From contig QYQM01000153.1 of NCBI GenBank assembly GCA_007280905.1, positions 1-35,541 on the forward strand: 35,541 nucleotides of DNA, written 5' to 3'. Of the stretch, positions 8,956 through 16,420 are shown piece after piece. The DNA is from Porphyromonadaceae bacterium. Its GTDB lineage: Bacteria > Bacteroidota > Bacteroidia > Bacteroidales > UBA12481. Below the pieces are notes generated by a model. That model saw nothing but the letters and a program-made list of their open reading frames with translations. It searched no databases and was not told the DNA's origin. The position numbers and the translations under genes are program-made. Within the stretch, counting starts at the first letter, position 1. Every line of letters starts with the position of its first letter.

Positions 8956-9729
8956 ATGTTCAAAGGAAAATCTGTCTTCATTCCCTGTAAACCTTACGTC
9001 AGGCAATTTCTCATTCAGCAGTTTTGTGAACCGGTCAACCTTTATCCGGCCGCCAATCCCTACCTGACATTCTTTCGCAGCTGTCTTACCGATCCAACCC
9101 CAAAATACCAACAGCGTTTACCCTGCAGCAATTGCGATATGTTGGTTAAACGGGAAAAGCAGGTACACGTGCCTAAAGCAAGATTTTACCAGCGCGAGCA
9201 TGAGAAAATGCGAGTAGTCAATAAGAGTAGAACCGATATCGTGGAATTTGTTGTTTCCGAAGCGGATTTTTATGAGGTTGGCTGGTTCATCAAGCCACTT
9301 CAGGTGGCAGCACTGAATGCCTGTTTCGAGCAAAACATCAAAGCGTTCATGAGGACCTCCATCATGGTGGATGTATCCGTTACCGGTAACCTGGCCGACA
9401 GCATCCACCGGTTTCAGAACAATTACAACTTCCCGGAGGAGATCTGGTCGTATGAGGCCATTAAAAAGGATTTATACCGGCACACCAAGAAATCAAAGAT
9501 TTCATTCAAAAAGGAAATTTATAGCAAAATCCAGCAAATAGTTATAGTTCACTTGTCTGATCTGGGGACAATCTCAAAAACCAACCAATTACTCAATGGA
9601 AAAATTAAGAAAAGAACAAAACAACCTGGGCGGAATCTCAAAACTTTGGGCGATCCCCTCCAACTTACTCTATACGCTAACCGGGAGCGAAACTCCGGGA
9701 ATGTTCTCGCTTCCGATCGGATGCCTTGA
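8956..9729 (+). CDS. Conserved-looking island protein of unknown function
   Basis: A 257-residue protein starting MFKGKSVFIPCKPYVRQFLI. I have an impression of similar proteins with the same opening in Bacteroidota mobile or prophage-like regions, but I cannot name a family. Visible traits: a charged, mostly helical sequence without signal peptide or membrane segment; NNYNFPEEIWSYEAIKKD in the second half; a Lys/Arg-rich tail. It overlaps the next gene by 134 bp in another frame. The last 45 residues look less protein-like, so a natural stop near 9600 may have been lost by mutation. The upstream promoter and its tight link to the next gene suggest both are expressed together. Confidence 0.5.
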   Translation: MFKGKSVFIPCKPYVRQFLIQQFCEPVNLYPAANPYLTFFRSCLTDPTPKYQQRLPCSNCDMLVKREKQVHVPKARFYQREHEKMRVVNKSRTDIVEFVVSEADFYEVGWFIKPLQVAALNACFEQNIKAFMRTSIMVDVSVTGNLADSIHRFQNNYNFPEEIWSYEAIKKDLYRHTKKSKISFKKEIYSKIQQIVIVHLSDLGTISKTNQLLNGKIKKRTKQPGRNLKTLGDPLQLTLYANRERNSGNVLASDRMP

Positions 9730-10048
9730 AAACGCCTTTGAATTCTGGCCCACCTTTCAATCTGCCGCCTTCGAGGAAGAACAGTTGGTACATGCTGCCG
9801 GTGATTATTACAATCAGACGGTTGTATTTACCGTTCCCAAACACACTTTCCGAAACCTTGCCTACCTGAACCTCCTCGCTGGCCGAACCTGGGGGATACT
9901 CTTCATGGATCAGAACAGACAATATATACTCGTAGGCAACCGGGATTATCCATTGCGCCTGGGAGCGGGTATTAAAACAGGAGGGGAAATCTCGGACCTG
10001 AACCACGCATCTTTAAAGTTCACTGGCCAGTCTCCTTTTCGGTTTTAA
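9596..10048 (+). CDS. Island protein of unknown function, second gene of pair
   Basis: A 150-residue protein with the N-terminal pattern MEKLRKEQNNLGGISKLWAI and a later AGDYYNQTVVFTVPK. I loosely recall similar small proteins from prophage-like clusters in Bacteroidota, possibly structural, but cannot confirm this. It is predicted to be soluble and beta-rich in its centre (RTWGILFMDQNRQYILVGN). It overlaps the end of the preceding gene by 134 bp. Its stop codon lies inside the first bases of the left 54-bp inverted repeat of the neighbouring element, so the element sits exactly at its 3' end, and the last residues may be supplied by the inserted DNA. Confidence 0.5.
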   Translation: MEKLRKEQNNLGGISKLWAIPSNLLYTLTGSETPGMFSLPIGCLENAFEFWPTFQSAAFEEEQLVHAAGDYYNQTVVFTVPKHTFRNLAYLNLLAGRTWGILFMDQNRQYILVGNRDYPLRLGAGIKTGGEISDLNHASLKFTGQSPFRF

Positions 10049-10096
10049 CAAGGGTCTAAACTGATACCACCCACCGGCGAAAAACGATACCACCTT
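10043..10096 (+). repeat. Left 54-bp terminal inverted repeat
   Basis: It matches the reverse complement of 10947-11000 with one mismatch (A at 10087 against C). It contains two copies of GATACCACC. Its first bases overlap the stop codon of the gene ending at 10048. Confidence 0.85.
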
Positions 10097-10145
10097 ATTA
10101 ATTTTAAAGAAATTGTAATTTTTCGCATCCCGAAAGATTACAGTC

Positions 10146-10481
10146 ATGATTTCAACCCTCACCTGTCAACATTGTGGCCTCACGATAGAAAGTAATCCCC
10201 GAATCAAAAAACAGAAATATTGCTCTTCCCGGGCATGTCAAAATGCTCGTCGATTTTCAACCCATAAGGTAAGAGTCAAGAAAAGCTCAGCGAGTCGTTC
10301 CATGCGATGTGCCCGCAATATGCGTTGGCGTTATACCCGCCCTGCATACGCGTATCAGAAGGACTACCGTGAGAACCACCCGGAGTATGTGAAGCGCAAT
10401 CGTGATTTACAAAGGGAGCGTAACGAAAAGCGTCAAAAGGAATCTGTATCAATGATTGTAAAGACGTACGCGTTCGTTTAA
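10146..10481 (+). CDS. Zinc-ribbon protein, left copy
   Basis: A 111-residue basic protein. Cysteines C7, C10, C26 and C31 in TCQHCG and KQKYCSSRACQ form a probable zinc-binding ribbon. NPRIKKQKYC is the family signature between them. A second part, RPAYAYQKDYRENHPEYVKR, is a basic helical repeat followed by an Arg-rich tail, which suggests nucleic-acid binding. Small proteins of this build accompany insertion sequences in Bacteroidota and other phyla; this is from memory. The right copy in this element has all four cysteines at the same positions and the same 32-residue distance between the CQ after the last cysteine and RPAY, but the middle section here has quite different residues. No transposase is linked. 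Confidence 0.6.
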   Translation: MISTLTCQHCGLTIESNPRIKKQKYCSSRACQNARRFSTHKVRVKKSSASRSMRCARNMRWRYTRPAYAYQKDYRENHPEYVKRNRDLQRERNEKRQKESVSMIVKTYAFV

Positions 10482-10497
10482 GAAAAACCGCCCCTCT

Positions 10498-10533
10498 ACA
10501 TTTACCGGCACTAATAAAAGTACCGGTAAATGT
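10498..10533. repeat. 11-bp perfect hairpin at the centre of the element
   Basis: acatttaccgg (10498-10508) pairs with ccggtaaatgt (10523-10533) around a 14-nt loop. Its centre lies about 6 bp from the exact midpoint of the 958-bp element and between the two convergent genes. It has no T-run, so it is a weak terminator candidate for both genes or a scar of the inverted arrangement. Confidence 0.6.
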
Positions 10534-10606
10534 AACCGGCTGAAAAAACCGGTGCAATCGCGTTCCTATTTACAATCTTTGGAGCGGGTGCTCTTGACTG
10601 GGATTT

Positions 10607-10897
10607 TTATCGCTTTGCCCTACGCTGACCCTGTAGCTCACGATTACGCGCTACATACCCGGGATGCCGCTCACGGTATTCCCTCTGGTATTGGTAGGCT
10701 GGTCGTTTCTTCCGCCACAGATCCTGATGATCCAGACATTTCTGGCGGTAGCTTGGGTTATCTGCATATCGTTCCCGCTTCCACAAGCTCACTCTCGATC
10801 GCTGGCATACCTTCTCTGTACAATACTGCTGCTCTTTTATTCGGGGATTCCGTGGTAGCTCTTTACCACAATGACGGCAAATAAAGGTGGTGATCAT
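10607..10897 (-). CDS. Zinc-ribbon protein, right copy
   Basis: A 96-residue homologue of the left zinc-ribbon protein in opposite orientation. C7, C10, C26 and C31 are conserved (ICRHCG, EQQYCTEKVCQ), as is NPRIKEQQYC. The RPAYQYQREYRERHPGYVAR motif and a basic tail follow. The middle (SLWKRERYADNPSYRQKCLD) looks like normal family sequence, so this copy appears the better preserved of the two. It stops about 15 residues earlier than the left copy. In the DNA just past the stop, GATTGTAAA and ACGCG in the inverted direction still match the 3' end of the left gene. Its ATG is 49 bp from the right inverted repeat, the same distance as in the left copy. Confidence 0.65.
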   Translation of the reverse strand: MITTFICRHCGKELPRNPRIKEQQYCTEKVCQRSRVSLWKRERYADNPSYRQKCLDHQDLWRKKRPAYQYQREYRERHPGYVARNRELQGQRRAKR

Positions 10898-10946
10898 GAT
10901 CGTAATCCTTCAAGATGCGAAAGATCACTGTTTAATCATAGGTAAA

Positions 10947-11000
10947 AAGGTGGTAGCGTTTTTCGCCGGTGGGTGGTATCAGTTTAGACCCTTGTTAAAA
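10947..11000 (-). repeat. Right 54-bp terminal inverted repeat
   Basis: Inverted partner of the left repeat at 53 of 54 positions. The IS3-type transposase fragment begins directly beyond it, so the element or a later rearrangement cut that gene. Confidence 0.85.
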
Positions 11001-11541
11001 GTTAAATACCTTGTTTCCGAATTTGAGTGCAGTGTCCGGCAGGCGGAACAATTGGTTGACTTATCCCCTGGCTTTTATAACTATCAGCCTCGAGAGAAGG
11101 ATGAGAACCTAATCAGCAAGCAGCTACTGCGAATTGCCGGATTGCACCCAGAATTTGGTTTTGAACGGCTGCATGAGATTCTTATGCTTGAAGGATTTGT
11201 AGATCGCAAAAACAGGTTTACCGGGCGTATAAAATACTTGATCTGAAAACGCGGAGGCGGAATTTCCTGCTGCAGATCAGGCTGGCAGCGAATCCCCGAT
11301 GGAAACCTCGGCGGCGTGGTCTGTCATGGGTTATACAAGAGGCTGTTACGTTCTCCAAGGAAAATAGGGTTATTCGGAATCCGGTTTTGGTCATCTACCG
11401 AAGTGCTGGTGGTGAAAAGCTTGCTGAAATTCCGAGAACCAGAAGCGCAGTAACGTTAATCAAGTCACTGGAATCCCTGTTTGGTGACAACGGTAAGCCT
11501 TACCGGATCCGGGTTTGGTGGGAACCAAACCAGTTTCGATG
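11001..11541 (+). pseudogene. Degraded IS3-family OrfB transposase
   Basis: Bases 11001-11246 encode KYLVSEFECSVRQAEQLVDL, then a stretch ending HPEFGFERLHEILMLEGF. This is the HTH_21 region that precedes the integrase core of IS3-family OrfB proteins. After a frameshift near 11220 the sequence continues as VYKILDLKTRRR, the expected next segment. The central catalytic part is missing or unrecognisable. Near the end (about 11490-11530) NGKPYRIRVWWEPNQF resembles the IS3 motif with GKP-x-x-IRVDNGPEF, with the catalytic Asp and neighbours replaced. No start codon or OrfA is present, and the 5' side abuts the right 54-bp repeat. The gene is dead. Confidence 0.6.
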
Positions 11542-11559
11542 ATTTATTTTAGGACATCT

Positions 11560-12068
11560 CTAAAGGTTTTCTTGAATTTTTCTGATCACCTCAGTGATGA
11601 TCATATCCGGGGAATCAGCAGCATGGATATTTATCTGATGTGCAATACTGGATTGCCATGCTTTATGAACCGTTTTTAAAGACGTCTCATGGATTAGTTG
11701 CTGAGGACCAGTGTATTGAAAACCTTTGTGGTTCATTTTTTCGATAAATAGTGGCTTTATTATTTGCCAGTCTTTGCTGGCAAACTCATGAGTGAGATGA
11801 AAAAGGTCGTAAAAATCGCGCGGAGCCGTGTAAGCTAATATGAGGTTTCTATGATTTGCATTATTGCTGCTTCTGTCATATTCATACGCAGCATCCAGGC
11901 TGAATTAAAAATACCACAGTCTTCTCCACCGGGTTCAAAGAGCGTGTATTTCTTACCAAGGTTTTGTTTTGCAAAATCAATAAATGGATCCAGTTCTTTC
12001 TTTTTCAGCAATTCGGCCAGATAACCCATTCGCTTGATCAAAGAAGCGTTGTCGTAGAGTTTTGCCAT
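11560..12068 (-). pseudogene. Ghost of an AbiEi/AbiEii toxin-antitoxin pair
   Basis: Reading on the minus strand, 12068 to 11835 encodes YDNASLIKRMGYLAELLKKK, then KKYTLFEPGG and FNSAWMLRMNM. This resembles the C-terminal end of AbiEi-type antitoxins (a RLGYLLE-like helix, then a strand and a RW-x-L-x-IN ending). The frame opens upstream as FNVTRLAMAKL without a proper N-terminal winged-helix domain. After a stop, a second frame reads AYTAPRDFYDLFHLTHEFAS to a stop at 11560, resembling the C-terminal RDFYDLY region of AbiEii nucleotidyltransferase toxins. The toxin catalytic core is absent. An internal deletion seems to have fused the two 3' ends. The family call rests on remembered patterns. 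Confidence 0.45.
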
Positions 12069-12157
12069 TGCTAAACGAGTAACGTTAAACCCTAATTAAT
12101 GGGGTCTTCAGATACATGAATAGCAAAAGTATGGTTTTTATTCCATTTCGCCATAAT

Positions 12158-12430
12158 CTATTCAATATTCAGATGTTCACTGGCTACACTCAGAACATCA
12201 TTGCCGAACGCTTTCAGGTAGATCTCTGTGGTCTGTTCGTTGGCATGACCCATCATTTCTTTAATTACAGAAGCCGGAACTTCCTTGCTTTTCAGGGTTG
12301 AGGCAAATGTATGTCGTGCGACATAGGTTGTTAATGAGGTTAAAATTCCAAGGTGAACACCCATCTTATCCATAGAACCTGGCATCCTGTTCATTTGATA
12401 ATTCAGCAGGCTGGTAGTCTTGTATTTTTT
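12158..12430 (-). pseudogene. C-terminal fragment of a tyrosine recombinase (integrase)
   Basis: The frame encodes LTTYVARHTFASTLKSKEVP, then MMGHANEQTTEIYLKAFG. These are the last boxes of a phage-type integrase: Arg in ARH, the GH dipeptide, and the Tyr nucleophile in EIYLKAF. The TTYVARHTFAS form is typical of Bacteroidota integrases. The N-terminal arm-binding and core domains and the first catalytic Arg are absent. In this frame a stop lies near 12430, beside a run of seven A on this strand that may have caused a frameshift. The fragment ends 32 bp before a tRNA 3' half, the usual position of an integrase next to its attachment site. It is not expected to be active. Confidence 0.7.
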
Positions 12431-12461
12431 TCAAATCTGCCATGGTGATTGCCCGTTTTAC

Positions 12462-12503
12462 CTTACAAGCAGAGGGTCACTGGTTCGAATCCAGTAGCGC
12501 CCA
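12462..12503 (+). other. 3' half of tRNA-Val(UAC), probable attachment-site remnant
   Basis: The sequence starts in the anticodon loop (CTTACAA, anticodon TAC), then has the 3' side of the anticodon stem (GCAGA), a short variable loop, a perfect T-arm (actgg TTCGAAT ccagt, 12479-12495) and the acceptor 3' strand with discriminator A at 12503. No D-arm or 5' acceptor strand (expected gggcgct) precedes it. Integrative elements commonly recombine inside tRNA genes from the anticodon loop to the 3' end, and an integrase fragment is adjacent, so this is most simply one end (att) of an old insertion. The matching intact tRNA would be outside the window. Confidence 0.7.
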
Positions 12504-12509
12504 CGGTGA

Positions 12510-12539
12510 AAAGCCTTCCACTTCGGGAGGCTTTTTTTT
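12510..12539 (+). terminator. Terminator of the tRNA fragment
   Basis: A 10-bp stem (12510-12519 with 12525-12534, one G-U pair) followed by eight T residues. It lies 6 bp after the tRNA 3' end, so it was the native tRNA terminator and belongs to the host side of the junction. Confidence 0.75.
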
Positions 12540-12721
12540 GCCCTCCTTTGAATGATTTTCCGTAAAAAAGCGACTTGGTTTTTTCATTCAAACCAAGGTT
12601 GCGCATCTATATAGGTATGTTCTGTGTTTACATACTCTATTCGGAAATATTGGACCGATACTAGGTTGGACAAACCGAGGACATCGCCGCACGATTACCA
12701 CACTGTTCCGATCCATTCAAT

Positions 12722-15085
12722 TTAACCCCTCTGGATCACTTCGGCCGGACTCATTCGTGAAACACTGTATGTCTGGATACTTATAGCCAGAAACGTTAGA
12801 AGTGCCACCAAGCCTCCAGCCAATAAAAATGAGGGCCACTCCTGGAGGATCTGGATTCTGTATGCAAAGCGATTCAACCAATTCCCGGCTACCACATACG
12901 CAAGTGGCCAGGCAATCAGATTAGAGAGAATCACCCATTTTATCATCCTGTTGATCAACAGAAAAAATACACTGGCTCCTGAAGCTCCGAAAACTTTCCG
13001 GATCCCGATCTCTTTTCTTTGCTTTTGCAAACTCAATACCATCAGGCTTATCAACCCCATGATCGACAGAATGATTCCAACAATAGCCGCGGAAAAAATC
13101 AATTGAACCTGGTTTTCCTCGCGCTGGTAAAAACCGCGGTACATATCCTCAACAAAGAATGAAACAGGCTGATAACCAGGATCGGTCCCTGTTAGTATCG
13201 ATTCAATGTTTTGTAAATCCTGCATTCCATATCCCGGCTTTAAACGGATAGAAAGGAAATTAAAACGGTCACTCTGCATAGTGAGAATTTCCTTGTCGAA
13301 GTCAGAATAGAGCGGCTTGGTCCTGAAATTGTTAACTACTCCTATCACTTTCCCTTTAACACCCCTCAATACAATTTCTTCACCCACCGGATTTTCTAGT
13401 CCGAGCTGCTTAACTGCCTCCTGATTGATCAGGAAGCTTGATGAGTCGCGGAGGTGCAATTTCGAAAAATCATCGCCCTGAATAAGCTGAATCCCATACG
13501 TTTTAAGGTAATCATGCTGAACACGATTAACATTAATAAGTATGCCACTGGACTCGGAACTGCCATACTTATAAACCACCGAATTAGCAATCCGGTATTT
13601 CCCCGGAATAGAAAAGGAAGCAGTCACACTGGCTACTGATGGATATTGCAATATCCTGCTTTTTAAGAAAGCATAGCTGGCAATAACCTGATCGGTAAGA
13701 TTCTCATAAACAATAACCTGTTTCAGATCAAATCCAAGATCGGCTTTTGAAACATATTTCAATTGGGCGGAGAACAAGAGCATCAGGCAGATAATAAAAA
13801 CTGAGAGACCATATTGGATTAAAACAAGCATTTTTGCCAGACCAAATTTCCGGGAACGGTTGATGGATTCTTCTTTTAGTATAGTGCCCGGATTCATCCT
13901 GGAGAGGTACCAATTTGGATAAGCACTTGACAAAATGATAATTACGACGGTCCCAACAACCAGCCATCCTGTCCAAATCACATCCGTTTTATAAAACAAT
14001 GGGAGATTGAGAGCCCACCTACTTTCCACCAATCCATCAAGTAATTCACACATTAACAAGGCGATAAGAAGAGCAGCTACTACCAAAACAGAGGTCTCCT
14101 GCATAGTCTGCCAAAACAATTGTGAACGGGTGGCACCTAAGACTTTCTTAATTCCGATTTCCTTCGATCTTTGTTCGTATAATGCCGTAGTCAGGTTAAT
14201 GAAGTTGATAACCCCAACCAATAGAATGAAAATCGCCATTGCCGTAAAGAGGATCAAAGTACTTTTCGGGGTGGTTTTTGCATAATCTGTTGCCTGAAGT
14301 TGAGTTGTATGAATGGTTGACAGTGGCTGAAGGAATAAATCACCGGTAATACCGGCTTTCCCGTATCTCTGTTGAACTATACGGTCAAACACCTGATTCA
14401 GCTGGGGTAGAACTGTTTGGGGATTAATACCCTCCCTGAGTAGAAAATAGGTAGGAAAAGTGAAGCCCTCTCTCTCGACAATATTGTCATCACTATGGGT
14501 AAGGGATGATAATGAGGCGAGCAGATCAAAGGCTATATGAGAATTGTCGGGCAGATCATCTAATATGCCGGTTACTCTGTATGGCGAATCATTGATTAGC
14601 AATGTCTGGCCAACCGGATCTGAATCTCCGAAAAACTTCCTGGCGGTATGTTTGGTTAGTGCTACCGAGAAGGGTGCTTTCAGTGCCTCCTTTGGATTTC
14701 CGCTGGCTAATTTGAAAGAGAAGACATCAAAAAAAGTTGAATCAGCATAATAGAGTTTCTGGTCAGTGTATTTCTTATCGCCACAGAGAATCTCGTATCG
14801 CAAGTTTGAATTAAGCCTCACAGAAGATTCAATACCCGGGACTTCAAGCTTAGCTGCTTCACCCAATAAACCAGGCATATGAATTGTCGTGTTTTCTTTT
14901 CCGGCCAGTTGAATAACAGCCCGGCCCCTGTATATCCGATCCTTCTTTACGTGAAAAGAATCAAATTCGGTCTGATACTTCAGATAGGAAATCATCATCA
15001 GACAAGCAGCCAATCCTGTAGCAAAGCCGATCAGGTTTATTATTACATATCCCTTATGTCTTTTAAGGAAACGAAAGCTATGCAT
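12722..15085 (-). CDS. FtsX/MacB-type ABC transporter permease
   Basis: A 787-residue inner-membrane permease of the large Bacteroidota FtsX-like family. The first membrane helix is at about residues 14-33 (YVIINLIGFATGLAACLMMI), followed by a MacB-type periplasmic domain. The first FtsX domain is marked by EIGIKKVLGATRSQLFWQ (about 310-330) and the second near the C-terminus by RKEIGIRKVFGASGASVFFL, with the usual four helices after each marker taken together. Such permeases need an ATPase and often work in export or signalling at the envelope. No ATPase gene is adjacent, so the partner must be elsewhere. Its ATG overlaps the folC stop by 8 bp, so the two are probably translated as one operon. 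Substrate unknown. Confidence 0.85.
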   Translation of the reverse strand: MHSFRFLKRHKGYVIINLIGFATGLAACLMMISYLKYQTEFDSFHVKKDRIYRGRAVIQLAGKENTTIHMPGLLGEAAKLEVPGIESSVRLNSNLRYEILCGDKKYTDQKLYYADSTFFDVFSFKLASGNPKEALKAPFSVALTKHTARKFFGDSDPVGQTLLINDSPYRVTGILDDLPDNSHIAFDLLASLSSLTHSDDNIVEREGFTFPTYFLLREGINPQTVLPQLNQVFDRIVQQRYGKAGITGDLFLQPLSTIHTTQLQATDYAKTTPKSTLILFTAMAIFILLVGVINFINLTTALYEQRSKEIGIKKVLGATRSQLFWQTMQETSVLVVAALLIALLMCELLDGLVESRWALNLPLFYKTDVIWTGWLVVGTVVIIILSSAYPNWYLSRMNPGTILKEESINRSRKFGLAKMLVLIQYGLSVFIICLMLLFSAQLKYVSKADLGFDLKQVIVYENLTDQVIASYAFLKSRILQYPSVASVTASFSIPGKYRIANSVVYKYGSSESSGILINVNRVQHDYLKTYGIQLIQGDDFSKLHLRDSSSFLINQEAVKQLGLENPVGEEIVLRGVKGKVIGVVNNFRTKPLYSDFDKEILTMQSDRFNFLSIRLKPGYGMQDLQNIESILTGTDPGYQPVSFFVEDMYRGFYQREENQVQLIFSAAIVGIILSIMGLISLMVLSLQKQRKEIGIRKVFGASGASVFFLLINRMIKWVILSNLIAWPLAYVVAGNWLNRFAYRIQILQEWPSFLLAGGLVALLTFLAISIQTYSVSRMSPAEVIQRG

Positions 15086-16385
15086 TGCCTAGCGCCTCCG
15101 CCACCACATAAGTGCTCCCGGTAACCAATACAAGATCGCCAGTCACAGCCGACTTTCTTGCAGCAGCAAGCGCTTTAGGCACGGTTTCATGTATTGATCC
15201 CTGAAGTCCGTAAAATGCAGCCTTAGCTGCCAGTACCTTCACATCCAGCGCCCGCGGAATTGAAGCCATGGTGAAGTAATACCTGGCAGATGTCGGCAAA
15301 ACCTGAAGGATTTTATCGATCTCCTTATCGTTTACAGCACCGTAAACGATATGCAGATTATTGAACCGGGTATTTTCTATCTGGAAAACAACCTGTTTGA
15401 TCCCATCGATATTATGCCCGGTATCAATAACGGTTTTCGGATTCTGGCCTATGATTTCCCACCGGCCGCTGAATCCGGTTAATGCCTTAACTTTGGATAA
15501 TCCCTCATAGATATTTACATCGGTAATATTCCAGTCCCTGAGTTTTAACAATACCAGAACCTCAAGAACCACCGGCAGGTTCTTGCGCTGAACAAATCCA
15601 AGAAGATCGCTGTACAGTTCAGGATAGACACTTTTCCGGCCCTTCATCACCTGAAAATATTGCCTGTTCTCATTCGAAAGAATTGAATAAGGTACCTGGA
15701 AAAAATCATTGGCGAAGAAAACCGGCGATCCAAGTTCTGCGGCCTTATCTTCAAATACCTTCCGGGTTTCCTTGTCCTTTTCACCAACCACTATCGGGAT
15801 TCCCGGCTTGATAATTCCAGCTTTTTCCAAAGCGATTTTTTCAAGGGTATCTCCCAGAAGATCCATGTGATCAAAGCTGATATTGGTTATTACAGATAAA
15901 ACCGGATCAATAATATTGGTCGAATCGAGTCGGCCTCCGAGTCCGACCTCGATAACCGCCACCTGGATATCCTGTTTTGAGAAATAGTCAAATGCCAGGG
16001 CAACTGTCATTTCAAAAAACGAGGGTTTTAACTCCTCAAAAAGAGATTTGTTTTTTTCAATGAAAGCAATAACCTCCTTTTTAGGGATCATCTCCCCGTT
16101 AATCCGGATTCTTTCCCGGAAGTCGATCAGGTGCGGAGAGGTATATAAACCGACCCGGTAACCCGATTGCTGCAAAACTGCCGCCAGCATGTTGGAAACC
16201 GAACCTTTCCCATTGGTTCCGGCAATATGGATGCTATGAAAGTTCCTGTGGGGAAAACCAAAGTGTTTATCCAGCACTTGAGAGGTTTCGAGATCAGCTT
16301 TGTAAGCCGATTTGCCGATGCGTTGATACATCGGAAGTTGGGAAAAAAGCCAATCTGTTGTTTCTTTATACTTCATCGAATGCAA
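15078..16385 (-). CDS. folC: Bifunctional folylpolyglutamate/dihydrofolate synthase
   Basis: A cytoplasmic Mur-ligase-type enzyme that adds glutamate to folates (and to dihydropteroate when bifunctional). The 435-residue length is normal. The P-loop GTNGKGSVS is at residues 56-64, followed by the family hallmark GLYTSPHLIDFRERIRING. VIEVGLGGRLDSTNI marks the central domain and VIDTGHNIDGIKQ the C-terminal ligase domain. The stop overlaps the permease start by 8 bp. The start at 16385 could also be the Met three codons later. The gene is divergent from the PhoH gene with only about 35 bp between starts, so their promoters share that short AT-rich space. Confidence 0.93.
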   Translation of the reverse strand: MHSMKYKETTDWLFSQLPMYQRIGKSAYKADLETSQVLDKHFGFPHRNFHSIHIAGTNGKGSVSNMLAAVLQQSGYRVGLYTSPHLIDFRERIRINGEMIPKKEVIAFIEKNKSLFEELKPSFFEMTVALAFDYFSKQDIQVAVIEVGLGGRLDSTNIIDPVLSVITNISFDHMDLLGDTLEKIALEKAGIIKPGIPIVVGEKDKETRKVFEDKAAELGSPVFFANDFFQVPYSILSNENRQYFQVMKGRKSVYPELYSDLLGFVQRKNLPVVLEVLVLLKLRDWNITDVNIYEGLSKVKALTGFSGRWEIIGQNPKTVIDTGHNIDGIKQVVFQIENTRFNNLHIVYGAVNDKEIDKILQVLPTSARYYFTMASIPRALDVKVLAAKAAFYGLQGSIHETVPKALAAARKSAVTGDLVLVTGSTYVVAEALGNA

Positions 16386-16420
16386 TTTTACTATATTTAA
16401 CGTAAAAGTTGGACAAAATA

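Larger units (their letters stand above)
10043..11000. mobile_element. 958-bp near-palindromic element with 54-bp inverted ends and no transposase
   Basis: Bases 10043-10096 and 10947-11000 are reverse complements at 53 of 54 positions. Inside each repeat GATACCACC occurs twice about 22 bp apart, as expected for transposase-binding sites. Going inward, each end has a spacer of exactly 49 bp (33 of 49 identical) and then a small zinc-ribbon gene pointing to the centre. No transposase is inside. The design fits a non-autonomous element moved in trans, or two left ends of one insertion-sequence type fused in inverted orientation. Several-copy end motifs recall IS21-like elements, but the family is not certain. 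Near the middle is an 11-bp perfect hairpin. Confidence 0.7.

Noticed and set aside
8734-9111. Minus-strand open frame of 125 codons
   Set aside because: It lies opposite the better-looking plus-strand gene and over its promoter, and has low-complexity composition.
12366-12443. Minus-strand 25-codon frame starting MADLKKIQDYQPAELSNEQD next to the tRNA fragment
   Set aside because: It overlaps the integrase remnant in another frame and contains a run of seven A; more likely a piece of a frameshifted gene than a real small protein.
12420-12503. Complete tRNA-Val gene
   Set aside because: No 5' acceptor strand, D-arm or 5' anticodon stem precedes the anticodon loop; only the 3' half is present.
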